A stretch of 44,127 nt of DNA from Vampirovibrio sp. (GCA_027448865.1 DAIDMR010000329.1:1-44127), one strand, 5' to 3'; positions 15,244 to 23,430 are shown, counted from the first letter of the stretch. Notes: a model not told the origin generated them from the letters alone. Made by a program: numbers and translations.

Positions 15244-16905
15244 TTATGGCAAACGGCGAAAGCGTTTCAGCAGGCGTCCGCCAATGCGTTCCTGCAGATA
15301 CTGGGCCTCACTGACCTTCAATTGCAAGGTCACCAGCACGTACACCCCAATGCCAACAGCGGCAGCCAGGGCAATCCGCCCGTATTCCCACAAGGCAGGC
15401 GCCACCGGTAACCCTTGGGTCAAGGGCGTTAATTGCAACAGCCACTGAGTGCCGAAGCAAGTCACCATCATGAGTACACCCGCCATGGCCAACTTGCCAA
15501 AGGGCAGCACCATTTCCGCAAAGCCCAAATCAGGGATGTGTTTTTTAGAGAGAATGCCCAGCAAGGTCATGTTGATAAAGGTCACCAGCGTAATGGCCGC
15601 GGTAATGCCCCCCACGCCCAAGTGCAGTTGCGTCACCAGCAACCAGTTAAGAACCGCTTTGACCCCAATGGCCAATAAGCCCACCATCAACGGGGTGCGG
15701 GAGTCCTGAAAGGCATAAAACACACGGGTAATGGAATCTCTGGCAAAGTAGGGAATAATTTGCAAAGCCTGATAAACCAAGGCCAGCGACACCAGCTCGG
15801 TGGCCTTGGCATCGAACTTGCCGTGCTGGAAAATCAGCCGGATGAGTGGTTCCGTGTACATCATCATCAAAATCAGCAGAGGAATGCTGATCAGCCACAG
15901 GGAAATCACCCCGGTTTTAAAGGTGCGCTTGATCTCTTCAAAGTTGCCATCCGCGGCAGCCCGGCTGAACCGGGGGAAAATAGGAACCAGCAAAGCGGTT
16001 TGCAGCACACCCAGTGGCAACTGCACCAGGCGATTGGACAGCGTGACCGCCGACCAGCCCCCTGCTCCCAGCGAAGCGGCAAAGAACATATCCACATAGG
16101 TCACCAGTTGCCCAATGGTGGTACCCACGGTGGCCGGAAACAACAATTCACCGGCCTGACGAATTTCCGGCGCTTTCCAGTCCAAAGCGGGCTTTAAGGT
16201 AAACTTCTGGCGGAAAAATTCCGGCAACTGCATCACCACCTGCAAAATGCCACCGGCCAACGTCGACCAGGCCAGCACCATGCCCGTGGTGTCGCCGGGC
16301 ACCAGCCACAGCCCCAGCAGGATCGTGACACTCATAGCCACCGGCGATAAGGAGGGCCACACAAAGCAATTGTAGATATTGGATAGCCCGTACAAAATGC
16401 CCACCACCCCACCGGCCAAAATACAGGGACTCATCACTTGCAGTTGGGCAGCGGCGGAATCAATCAGGGAGGGGGCCGCCCCGTGCAAAATCAGCCCCAT
16501 GATGGGACGGGCCAGCAAAAAGGTCAGAACCGACAAGACGGTAAAGACAATGCCGGTCAGGGTGATAAACGTACTGGCCAAACGTCTGGCACGCTCGGAG
16601 GGGGCCTCCTGATCCTGAATCAGGCGGGAAAAAACCGCCACCGTGGCCGTGTGAAACGGCCCGCCCAGCCCACCCAGCAAAATAATGGCGAAAGAAGGCA
16701 ACTGAAAGGCGGCGTAATAAGCGTCGCTGACCAGCGAGGTGCCGTAAGCGTACATGACCGCCCAATCCCGAATAAACCCCAACAGCTTGCTAAAAATGGT
16801 GACCACGGCAATCAGCCCGGCGGCCTTTAACAGGCTGGGAGTCCGGCTGGATTTGGCTTGCGGGACGGGGGACTGATCGTCGGGGATGGGGGATTCTGCG
16901 CTCAT
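15244..16905 (-). CDS. murJ: Lipid II flippase MurJ (MviN)
   Basis: An integral membrane protein of the MOP superfamily that flips the peptidoglycan precursor lipid II to the outside. The protein has about 14 membrane helices, starting with LIAVVTIFSKLLGFIRDWAV, the MviN hallmark, and continuing with SDAYYAAFQLPS. At 553 residues it has the usual length. The track start at 16917 overlaps a TATAAT hexamer; if that is the -10, transcription starts after it and the ATG at 16905 (MSAESPIPD) is the real start. The next minus-strand gene upstream (BioD-like) ends 76 bases before. Confidence 0.94.
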   Translation of the reverse strand: MSAESPIPDDQSPVPQAKSSRTPSLLKAAGLIAVVTIFSKLLGFIRDWAVMYAYGTSLVSDAYYAAFQLPSFAIILLGGLGGPFHTATVAVFSRLIQDQEAPSERARRLASTFITLTGIVFTVLSVLTFLLARPIMGLILHGAAPSLIDSAAAQLQVMSPCILAGGVVGILYGLSNIYNCFVWPSLSPVAMSVTILLGLWLVPGDTTGMVLAWSTLAGGILQVVMQLPEFFRQKFTLKPALDWKAPEIRQAGELLFPATVGTTIGQLVTYVDMFFAASLGAGGWSAVTLSNRLVQLPLGVLQTALLVPIFPRFSRAAADGNFEEIKRTFKTGVISLWLISIPLLILMMMYTEPLIRLIFQHGKFDAKATELVSLALVYQALQIIPYFARDSITRVFYAFQDSRTPLMVGLLAIGVKAVLNWLLVTQLHLGVGGITAAITLVTFINMTLLGILSKKHIPDLGFAEMVLPFGKLAMAGVLMMVTCFGTQWLLQLTPLTQGLPVAPALWEYGRIALAAAVGIGVYVLVTLQLKVSEAQYLQERIGGRLLKRFRRLP

Positions 16906-16915
16906 AGTACTGCCC

Positions 16916-16921
16916 ATTATA
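16916..16921 (-). promoter_or_regulatory. Candidate -10 element of murJ
   Basis: A perfect TATAAT on the minus strand, 10 bases before the ATG at 16905. Transcription from it would give an almost leaderless mRNA. No good -35 lies at the right distance; a TTGACA is present but about 32 bases upstream. Confidence 0.35.
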
Positions 16922-16993
16922 CGCTGAGGTCACGGATTGGGATCGGTGGCGTTTGTCAAAGGAGCCTGAAAAGAGAAGATAAGAGAAAAGAAG

Positions 16994-17728
16994 TTAATAG
17001 GGCACTAGCAAATTCAGGGCCTGCTGAATGGGCAATAAGTCCACGCCCAGTTCCGTATTGCGGAACAGATTGCCCTGCTGCAAGGCTTCCACCGAGATAC
17101 TGGGGCTGTAGGCAATCTCTCCCAGATAGGGAACGTCCGTATGGCCTCGTAGAAACAGAACATCCTGCTCCCATTCGGGCACTCGGGCCGGTTGGGTCTC
17201 CACGGCCAACCAGCCGATGGCTTTGGCATCCCGAGACCACAGATAGGACAACATGGGGGTCATGGTGCCAATGAGGTCAGGCATTTTGGCCGTCACCAAC
17301 ACCAAAGGAATCTCCAGCGCTCTGGACAAATCCACGGCGTCATTCAACGCCAGATCGACAAAGCGAATGGGTGAGGCCAAACTGCCGGGGGCCTCCAGAA
17401 TATAGGGATAGACCCGCTTGCGGCAAAGCTCCTGCAAATGCTGCCAATCTCCGGCGGTCACCTTGCGGGGAGAGGACCTGGAAAATAATTCCAACGGCTG
17501 TTTGGGCGGGCTGAGTCGATCAAAAAAGGCCTGCTCATAACCATCCCGAATGGTCACTTCCGGCTGAAAGCTGAAAGGTTTGATGGCCTGCACGGTAAAA
17601 CCCAGATCATTCAATACCCCGGCCAGCCCGGCACAAGCCACGCTTTTGCCGCATTTGGCATGGGTGCCGACCACCAGCAAGCCCCGGGCATCCAGCAGAT
17701 TTCGATCGGGTGGCTTCACCTCCCACAT
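16994..17728 (-). CDS. BioD-like (dethiobiotin synthetase superfamily) ATPase
   Basis: 244 residues with a P-loop of the BioD kind (VVGTHAKCGKSVA, residues 20-31; typical BioD has GTDTGVGKT) and a second block LEAPGSLASPI in the place of the BioD EGAGG motif. Strands and helices are in the order of dethiobiotin synthetase, which closes the ureido ring of biotin with ATP and CO2. The EGAGG site is changed, and no other biotin gene is near, so the substrate may differ. The gene starts 4 bases after the tRNA nucleotidyltransferase gene, pointing to one mRNA. Confidence 0.65.
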   Translation of the reverse strand: MWEVKPPDRNLLDARGLLVVGTHAKCGKSVACAGLAGVLNDLGFTVQAIKPFSFQPEVTIRDGYEQAFFDRLSPPKQPLELFSRSSPRKVTAGDWQHLQELCRKRVYPYILEAPGSLASPIRFVDLALNDAVDLSRALEIPLVLVTAKMPDLIGTMTPMLSYLWSRDAKAIGWLAVETQPARVPEWEQDVLFLRGHTDVPYLGEIAYSPSISVEALQQGNLFRNTELGVDLLPIQQALNLLVPY

Positions 17729-17732
17729 GCGC

Positions 17733-19406
17733 CTAGCCCCCCGCCTCAGGGTGATGATCCCGCCCTGACTCGGCTTTTAACTCGGCCATACGCTCCGCGT
17801 GGGCAGCCAGCTGATTCTGGATGTATTGCACCTCTTCCAGCCGATCCGGCACATGCCCGGCCAGCTTGGCATGCAACAACTGATCCAGCAACTGGCCAAT
17901 CACCTTGCCTTCGGGCACCCCCAAGCCGATTAAATCATTGCCATCCAGCTCCACCTCGGTTTTTTCCCACTTGCGCTTATATTTTACAAAGGCTTCCAGC
18001 ACGATTTTATAACGATTTCCCCCGGCCAGCGCCAATTCCAGAATACAAGCCACCACGGTAATCAAGTGCAGCCCATGGAACAGATCGTAAATGGCCCCCG
18101 GCGATGAATACTCATGCAAGGTGCTAAAGCGCTCGGGCACCCCATCCTTCAATTTGCGGAACTGCTCCACAAACTCCCGCTCGTTGCGGGTTAACCCCAA
18201 ACGGGCCAGCGTTTTCTGAAAGTCTTCCGGTTCAAAATCCCGAAACAAAAAGCACAGGTAAACATCAAACACAAAATCGGCATCCAGAAAAGGACTCAGT
18301 GGGTCCATCAATTCCGGCAAAAAAGGCCCAAGCCCGGCCAGTTTCTCAATCAATTCCGGGCTGGGAGAAAAAGTAGTTTCCATATTAAACAGTCGGTAAC
18401 ACTGGTGCTGCATAAAGTAACGCAGCCAGTTACTTTTGGCCGGTGATTCCTCCACCCGCAAAAAGCCTTTCAGCTCTTGCTTGATTCGCTCCCCGCCGCC
18501 TTTATAGCAGGCGGCCCCCACCTGCAAAAACCGCTGAAGCAAGGTGGCGGTTTCCTCAGCCAAATCAAAATCGAACCGGGCGCAAAACTTCAGGGCCCGT
18601 AAAATACGACTGGGATCCTCAAAGAAAGAGATGGGGTGCAACACCCGAATCTCCCGCACTTCAATGTCCCGCAAGCCATTGGCGAAGTCCATCACTTGCC
18701 CCAGATGATGCACGGAAAATGAGAGGGCATTCACGGTAAAGTCCCGACGAACAATATCGTTCACCAACGGGACTCCCCGGTTGACCACCACCGGCAAGGC
18801 TCCGCAGTGCGGATAGATTTCCTGCCGGGTCGAGGCCACGTCAAACATCAAATCATCTTTGTAACTGATTTTGGCCGTACCAAACTCGGGAAACTTCTCG
18901 ATGAGGGTAAAATTGCGGGAATTGGCCAGTAAAAAGTCCGCCAAAGCCAGAGCATCGCCTTCCACCGTAATGTCCACATCCCGCACGGACAGACGTTTTT
19001 CCTGATATAGCAGCAAATCCCGTGTGATGCCACCGATTACATAGGCTTTCAGGCCCATCTTCTGAATCAGGGATTGCAATTCGTACAAGGCAGCCACAAA
19101 ATACACCGGAAAAAACGCGGACAAGCGTTTGGCCAAATCCAGGGTCGCCTGCATATTGGCCCGGTTCTCGTGACACAAGGGAGAGCGCTCCGGAATGGCC
19201 ACACTGTCAACGGGTAATTCTCCCAAACCCATGGTGGCCATTTTACTGAGGTCATCGCAAAAAGCCAGCCAAATTCGCCCCTGCACGTCACTGAAGCTGA
19301 CCGCGTCGGCGTGCTGCTCCCGGGCCTGGCTCAGCGCTTCGGCAATGGGCAGGGACTGTGCCACCTCGATTCGGGCATCCTGGTTTAAATGGCGTTTATC
19401 GTTCAT
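17733..19406 (-). CDS. tRNA nucleotidyltransferase / poly(A) polymerase family protein
   Basis: A class II nucleotidyltransferase that adds CCA (or part of it, or poly(A)) to RNA 3' ends. Motifs in order: GGITRD at residues 125-130, RDVDITVEGDA at 142-152 (metal-binding aspartates), RRDFTVNALSF, the head-neck motif EDPSRILRALKFCARFDF, and ERIKQELKGFL. At 557 residues it is longer than common CCA enzymes: ~100 residues precede the catalytic head without a recognised domain, similar to long cyanobacterial forms. Motifs alone do not tell CCA-adding from A-adding. The start codon lies inside a 14-bp tandem repeat; no ribosome site is evident. Confidence 0.88.
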   Translation of the reverse strand: MNDKRHLNQDARIEVAQSLPIAEALSQAREQHADAVSFSDVQGRIWLAFCDDLSKMATMGLGELPVDSVAIPERSPLCHENRANMQATLDLAKRLSAFFPVYFVAALYELQSLIQKMGLKAYVIGGITRDLLLYQEKRLSVRDVDITVEGDALALADFLLANSRNFTLIEKFPEFGTAKISYKDDLMFDVASTRQEIYPHCGALPVVVNRGVPLVNDIVRRDFTVNALSFSVHHLGQVMDFANGLRDIEVREIRVLHPISFFEDPSRILRALKFCARFDFDLAEETATLLQRFLQVGAACYKGGGERIKQELKGFLRVEESPAKSNWLRYFMQHQCYRLFNMETTFSPSPELIEKLAGLGPFLPELMDPLSPFLDADFVFDVYLCFLFRDFEPEDFQKTLARLGLTRNEREFVEQFRKLKDGVPERFSTLHEYSSPGAIYDLFHGLHLITVVACILELALAGGNRYKIVLEAFVKYKRKWEKTEVELDGNDLIGLGVPEGKVIGQLLDQLLHAKLAGHVPDRLEEVQYIQNQLAAHAERMAELKAESGRDHHPEAGG

Positions 19407-19440
19407 GATTTTTCGTTCATGATTTTTGGTTCATGAGTCG
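19401..19440. repeat. 14-bp tandem repeat over the start codon of the CCA-type gene
   Basis: GTTCATGATTTTTC (19401-19414), GTTCATGATTTTTG (19415-19428) and a partial third unit GTTCATGAG. On the minus strand each unit contains an ATG; the annotated start is in the first unit. A gain or loss of a unit would move or multiply start codons. Confidence 0.8.
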
Positions 19441-19449
19441 TTATTCAGT

Positions 19450-19479
19450 GGACTGACCTTTTTGGGACTGACCTTTTTC
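19450..19479. repeat. 15-bp tandem duplication in the cca/zinc-ribbon gap
   Basis: GGACTGACCTTTTTG (19450-19464) followed directly by GGACTGACCTTTTTC (19465-19479), one mismatch, within the 133-base divergent control region. Confidence 0.8.
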
Positions 19480-19504
19480 GGGTCGGTTGTCTTTGGCCTC
19501 TGTT

Positions 19505-19532
19505 TTGACAAGCATGCCAGCTGTACTATAAT
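19505..19532 (+). promoter_or_regulatory. Consensus sigma-70 promoter, leaderless start
   Basis: A perfect TTGACA (19505-19510), a 16-base spacer and a perfect TATAAT (19527-19532). Seven bases later comes the ATG at 19540, where transcription should begin, so the mRNA would start at or next to its AUG. Confidence 0.85.
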
Positions 19533-19539
19533 CCCTAGT

Positions 19540-19851
19540 ATGCCAGAAGATTTCCGAAAGCCCAAGCTGACCCATTACCCCCGCATGACTTTACATTGCG
19601 AGTGCGGCAATGAGTTCAACATCAACGTCATCCGCCTGAAAAACGGCGAACCGGTGTTGTGCCACATCTGCGGCGAACTCTTCCCGGAGGAACTGGGCAA
19701 AAAATTTGCCAACGCCCTGCAAGAAATGTTTACCGTGAAATACGAGCTGGAAAAAATCAACAGCGGCTTTGATTTGTCCTTCATTTACAAATCCACTTTC
19801 AAACAGCCACCGGCTCCTTACCCCTTTGAACCCACCGATTTCCCCGAATAA
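19540..19851 (+). CDS. Small zinc-ribbon protein of unknown function
   Basis: 103 residues. Residues ~16-50 carry two cysteine pairs, LHCECGNEF and VLCHICGELF, the pattern of a zinc ribbon that could bind nucleic acid or protein. The remainder is helical (EELGKKFANALQEMFTVKYELEKI) with a Pro-rich end. The track starts 38 codons earlier, upstream of the promoter; the ATG at 19540 is chosen because a consensus promoter ends 7 bases before it. There is no ribosome site, in keeping with leaderless translation. Confidence 0.75.
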   Translation: MPEDFRKPKLTHYPRMTLHCECGNEFNINVIRLKNGEPVLCHICGELFPEELGKKFANALQEMFTVKYELEKINSGFDLSFIYKSTFKQPPAPYPFEPTDFPE

Positions 19852-19966
19852 TCCTTGTTTTTGCACACCCGGTACCCCGTCCTTTCCCTCATAATGACAA
19901 CAAAAACTGGCAACAAAATGGACTGACCGGTTTTAGTGCCGCTACAAACACAAAGGGCTATACAAG

Positions 19967-20440
19967 ATGAGTAGTATTGCCGGACTGGCGCTCTCCAGAA
20001 GTTCAGGCGCCTGGAATCAGCTTCAGCAAAAACTGGGCGACAATTTATCCGCCGAAAGCCTGCAAGGGGTTACCCGTCAGCTGGAAGGGCAGTTTCCGCA
20101 AATGGTGAACGAGGCCTTTCCCAACCGGGATAACAGCCCGCCGGTTGCCAGTCCCCCAACGCCACAACCGGGCATTGCAACCCTCACGTCCACTCTCGCT
20201 TATCCTGGCTATGCTTATCTTGGCTACTATGGGTATGGCAGGCCACTACCGACAAGCCACAACACGCCTGCCATCATGACAAGCTCGGCTCCAGCTCCCG
20301 CGTTGGCTACAGCAGGCGGAGTGCCTAGCCTTGCCCCGGGGCCGATGATGCCCCAGCCGGTGGGATATGTTGCCCCCAGCGGGTATACAGGTCATGCCCC
20401 AGCCCAAACTGGTCCAGCACCTTACCAATGGTATAGTTAA
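19967..20440 (+). CDS. Hypothetical protein with Pro/Gly/Tyr-rich tail
   Basis: 157 residues, no family recognised. Residues 1-50 look helical (GAWNQLQQKLGDNLSAESLQ); the rest is low-complexity with Pro, Ala, Gly and Tyr (AYLGYYGYG). No signal peptide. The last ~39 codons overlap the 3' end of ubiX on the other strand by 116 bases. Because the conserved part of UbiX ends near the overlap, both reading frames may be real. A weak AAGGG lies before the ATG. Confidence 0.5.
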   Translation: MSSIAGLALSRSSGAWNQLQQKLGDNLSAESLQGVTRQLEGQFPQMVNEAFPNRDNSPPVASPPTPQPGIATLTSTLAYPGYAYLGYYGYGRPLPTSHNTPAIMTSSAPAPALATAGGVPSLAPGPMMPQPVGYVAPSGYTGHAPAQTGPAPYQWYS

Positions 20441-21029
20441 TCTGCCCGTCAATACTGCCAAAGTCCGGCAGGTAGAAGGTCAGCATGGGTGGCAGAATAA
20501 CAGCCCCACACTGGGCCAGCATGCTCAAATTACGCAGATGAATCTGGTTGAAGGGGCTTTCCCGTGGCACCACCACCAGCTTGCGATGCTCTTTCAGGGT
20601 CACATCGGCGGCCCGAGCCACCAGCGTGTCGGTAATCCCGTTGGCGATGCGACCCAAAGTGCCCATGGAGCAAGGAATAACCACCATGCCCTGCGTCATG
20701 TGCGTGCCGCTGGAGGGTGCCGCATCCAGCCGGTTGTTTTCAAACACGTCCAGCAAATCCACCATGGATTCAGGTAGATTGAGATGGTCTAGCACCCGCA
20801 GGGCCTTGTTTTGCCCGCCCATTTTCAGGCCGGTTTCCTCAAAAATGACCTGATAGGACTTTTCGGTAATGACCAGCTGTACCCTCTGACCCAGTTTCAG
20901 CAGCTCTTCAATCAGGCGGAAGCCCAGAATACTGCCAGACGCTCCGGTAATCCCCACCACGATGGGTGGTTTTTTAGTGGGCTTGAGTTCTGGTCTGGAC
21001 GGGGAAGGTTCATTAACCGCGGGTGACAT
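20325..21029 (-). CDS. ubiX: Flavin prenyltransferase UbiX
   Basis: Makes the prenylated FMN cofactor used by UbiD-type decarboxylases, including the one in quinone synthesis. Recognised by VVGITGASGSILGFRLIEEL, the PCSMGTLGRIANGITDTLVARAADVTLKE block, VVVPRESPFNQIHLRNL and the C-terminal VLDQFGL...RW. The N-terminal ~22 residues (Pro/Ser/Lys-rich) precede the domain. After the usual family end (YTRWG) about 15 more residues overlap a convergent gene. No ubiD lies in the window. Confidence 0.93.
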   Translation of the reverse strand: MSPAVNEPSPSRPELKPTKKPPIVVGITGASGSILGFRLIEELLKLGQRVQLVITEKSYQVIFEETGLKMGGQNKALRVLDHLNLPESMVDLLDVFENNRLDAAPSSGTHMTQGMVVIPCSMGTLGRIANGITDTLVARAADVTLKEHRKLVVVPRESPFNQIHLRNLSMLAQCGAVILPPMLTFYLPDFGSIDGQINYTIGKVLDQFGLGHDLYTRWGQHIPPAGASSAPGQG

Positions 21030-21220
21030 GGCGAGGCTCTCCGGTTGGTAAGCGCATGGCTATTGTATCCAAACGAACCCGTTTTTAATATGAGAAAACA
21101 GGCCAGCCAGCGCTTCAACTGTCCATTCTGTAAACCGGAAAGTCACTGACAATTGTGCTTCCTGTTTGGGTTTGTTTCAATCAATTTAATGTGATTTGCT
21201 GCAATCCAAAGGGTTTCATA

Positions 21221-22273
21221 ATGCTGCCTGCTCCACTACCACGGCTGAATCCACAATGGCTAAATCCGCAATGGCCGAATCCACTATTATCCTATCCCTA
21301 TCCGCCAGCCCCGTACCCACCAGCCTCGACCGGCTCACTGCCTACCGCCGCAGGCCCCAGGGGCGTCGTTGCTGTCCCGCAGCATCCGGCCACACCGTCA
21401 CCGGCCTCAGGCTATTTCCGGTTGCCCACACAGCCCACTCCGTCCATATCCACATCCATAATCCCACCCAAGCCGAATCCTTCACAAACGCCTTTAGGGG
21501 ATCAAACGCTAAAAGGGAGACACGGGGTAGGCATTGGGGTCAAAAACGGTTTATTGTTCAGCCTAATCGCCGCTTTGCCCATTTGGGGCGTGGAGTCCTA
21601 CTCCAACAAAGCCTCACTTAAAAAAACGGGAAGATTTAAAGGTAATTTCATTCAGGATTTGGTGGCCACTCAGGAGGCAGTTTTGCGGCCCAACAACATG
21701 AGGTGGACCAAGGCCCTGCTAAAGCCCCTTCCCACCTTTTTAACCAGCGTGACGGGCACCGCCTTAATCGGCATTTCCGCAGGCATGGCTCTGGGCCCCT
21801 GGTTCGTGGGTCACGCTGCCAGCCGGTTTGAAGAAGTCAAAAAAGCAAAAGAAGAAGCCCGGCAAGGGCTTTTTCAACCCAAACCGCCCACCCTGCGGCA
21901 ACGGTTGAAACTGGCCAAGCCACCCATCACCAATCCCCATCAGGCTTATCAAGAGTTACTGGACAAGGAGCTAAACAGCCAACAGGCCTTTAAAGAAGGC
22001 GCCACCGCCGTTTTGATCTTAAAAATGCTCCCCGCCCTGGCCCCTATGGCCATGGTGCTGGCCCTGTGTGGCATTCGAAACCGGCAACTGGGCAAGAAAG
22101 TCCCTTCAGAAATCTGGCAGGCCCTGGATCAGTTTAAGTTGATCGACAACTTAAAACTGTTGATACAACCCGTGTTTCTGGTCAAAACAGCGGCCTTGCC
22201 CATCATGGGCGGTTTTATCGCCCAGCAAACCGTCCCCTGGATCAGGCAACAACTTGGCATTGACCCACCCTAG
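21221..22273 (+). CDS. Multi-pass membrane protein with Pro-rich N-terminus, unknown
   Basis: 350 residues, no family recognised. Residues ~1-85 are very rich in Pro, with a short repeat (LNPQW LNPQW PNP) encoded by a 15-bp tandem repeat. Four hydrophobic segments follow: NGLLFSLIAALPIWGV, FLTSVTGTALIGISAGMALG, AVLILKMLPALAPMAMVLAL and FLVKTAALPIMGGFIA, with a basic, charged loop between the second and third. The start at 21221 is chosen for the AAAGGG upstream; the track starts 22 codons earlier. In general design (helices, large charged loop) it resembles the protein at 26065-27348, but I cannot show homology. Confidence 0.6.
   Translation: MLPAPLPRLNPQWLNPQWPNPLLSYPYPPAPYPPASTGSLPTAAGPRGVVAVPQHPATPSPASGYFRLPTQPTPSISTSIIPPKPNPSQTPLGDQTLKGRHGVGIGVKNGLLFSLIAALPIWGVESYSNKASLKKTGRFKGNFIQDLVATQEAVLRPNNMRWTKALLKPLPTFLTSVTGTALIGISAGMALGPWFVGHAASRFEEVKKAKEEARQGLFQPKPPTLRQRLKLAKPPITNPHQAYQELLDKELNSQQAFKEGATAVLILKMLPALAPMAMVLALCGIRNRQLGKKVPSEIWQALDQFKLIDNLKLLIQPVFLVKTAALPIMGGFIAQQTVPWIRQQLGIDPP
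21230..21285 (+). repeat. 15-bp tandem repeat inside the Pro-rich gene
   Basis: Near 21243-21285 the units CTGAATCCACAATGG, CTAAATCCGCAATGG and CCGAATCCACTATT follow one another in phase with the reading frame and give the protein repeats LNPQW, LNPQW, PNPLL. Confidence 0.7.
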
Positions 22274-22284
22274 GAGAGCAGCTA

Positions 22285-22677
22285 TCAGGCCCAGGCCTGT
22301 TTCTGGATCATGATGCAGGCGTCATGCACCACTTCCATGCCGCCATCTTTGGCTTTTTGAACCGCCTCATCGGATTCTGAACCGGGCTGGAACCAGATGC
22401 GTTTAATGCCCGCTGCCAGACAGTCCTCCACCACCTTGAGGGAAGCGGCAGGCGGCACCACCAAATCCACCACATCGGGGATTTCCGGCAAATCCTTCAC
22501 GGAAGCGTAGCAAGGATCGCCTTCCACGGTTTGCAGCTTGGGATGCACGGCAAACACGGTGTAGCCAGCGTCCCGCATATCGCGGTAAATCTTGTTGCCA
22601 TATTTGGCCCGATCTTCGGAAACCCCCACCACGGCCCATTTACGGTACTTGGGAAACTCAGCGATATAGTTGGACAT
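22285..22677 (-). CDS. CoA-binding domain protein (YccU type)
   Basis: 130 residues that form a single Rossmann-like CoA-binding domain, as in YccU and the N-terminus of succinyl-CoA ligase alpha chains. Motifs: WAVVGVSEDRAKYGNKIYRDM at the start, the VVPPAASLKVVEDCLAAGIKRIWFQPGSES block and VVHDACIMI at the end. A strong AAAAGGAG ribosome site precedes the ATG. The precise biological role of these stand-alone domains is not established. It is convergent with the membrane protein gene, with 11 bases between stops. Confidence 0.88.
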   Translation of the reverse strand: MSNYIAEFPKYRKWAVVGVSEDRAKYGNKIYRDMRDAGYTVFAVHPKLQTVEGDPCYASVKDLPEIPDVVDLVVPPAASLKVVEDCLAAGIKRIWFQPGSESDEAVQKAKDGGMEVVHDACIMIQKQAWA

Positions 22678-22770
22678 AGCAGGCGCTCCTTTTCATCGGC
22701 CAGTCATACGGCTCTCTGGATTGGCATCATTATATCTGGCGGGTGCCCCGCCGAACAGGCATTGGCCGGG

Positions 22771-23238
22771 TCAAAAAACCAGACGCATGCGGTAATGGGG
22801 AATGCCTGCCTCCATAAACTCAAAGCCCTCTTTCACAAAACCCAGACGCTCATAGAAAGGCACGGCCCGGTTCTGGGCGTCCAAAATGGCCTGCTGAAAG
22901 CCCTCTGTCTTGGCATAAGACAGCATCTCACGCATTAGTTTTTCGCCGATGCCTTGCCCCCGACAAGCCTGACTGACAGCCACCCGTCCAATTTTAGCCA
23001 CCGGACGGGCCTGACAAGCCTCCTGATAAGAAAGTATCCGGGCCGTAGCCACGGGCTGCCCGGATTCTGCCTGGAATAACAACCAATGCACGGCCTCCGC
23101 ATCCAATTCATTCCACTCCAACTCCGGCGGAATCCCCTGCTCTTCTATAAATACCGAATTCCTGAGGGCTTGAGCCTTGGCAAAGCTCTCCGGAGAGTCC
23201 TCCGGGCGAAATTGCAGCGTTCGTAAATCTGGACTCAT
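22771..23238 (-). CDS. GNAT family N-acetyltransferase
   Basis: 155 residues with the GNAT acetyl-CoA site IGRVAVSQACRGQGIGEKLM and the C-terminal VPFYERLGFVKEGFEFMEAGIPHYRM, as in ElaA-like enzymes that use small molecules or protein N-termini. The start at 23238 (MSPDLRTL) is preferred because AAAGGTGG lies 7 bases before it; the track begins 6 codons earlier. The acceptor is not predictable from sequence. Separated by 93 bases from the CoA-binding gene in the same direction. Confidence 0.88.
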   Translation of the reverse strand: MSPDLRTLQFRPEDSPESFAKAQALRNSVFIEEQGIPPELEWNELDAEAVHWLLFQAESGQPVATARILSYQEACQARPVAKIGRVAVSQACRGQGIGEKLMREMLSYAKTEGFQQAILDAQNRAVPFYERLGFVKEGFEFMEAGIPHYRMRLVF

Positions 23239-23410
23239 GCTCAAACCACCTTTCATTCAAGGATATCTGACAAGGATCTCTGGGGTGCCGAATTTCCGGC
23301 GATTCTCTGCCATCCGGCGAAACACGCCAACTCAAACGTGGCTTCAACCCAAGGGGCCTGGCGTATTCCCGGGATTTAATATCCCCAGCGTTTAAATTGG
23401 TCTATGATCT

Positions 23411-23416
23411 TATAAT
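23411..23416 (+). promoter_or_regulatory. Candidate -10 of the ABC permease operon
   Basis: Perfect TATAAT with no good -35 at 16-18 bases (GCGTTT at 17). Transcription would begin near 23423, just before the leader ORF. Confidence 0.45.
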
Positions 23417-23430
23417 ACAAAAGAGGATTC

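Noticed and set aside
23240-23400. Search for a riboswitch ahead of the ABC permeases
   Set aside because: No known aptamer core was recognisable by eye; only simple hairpins.
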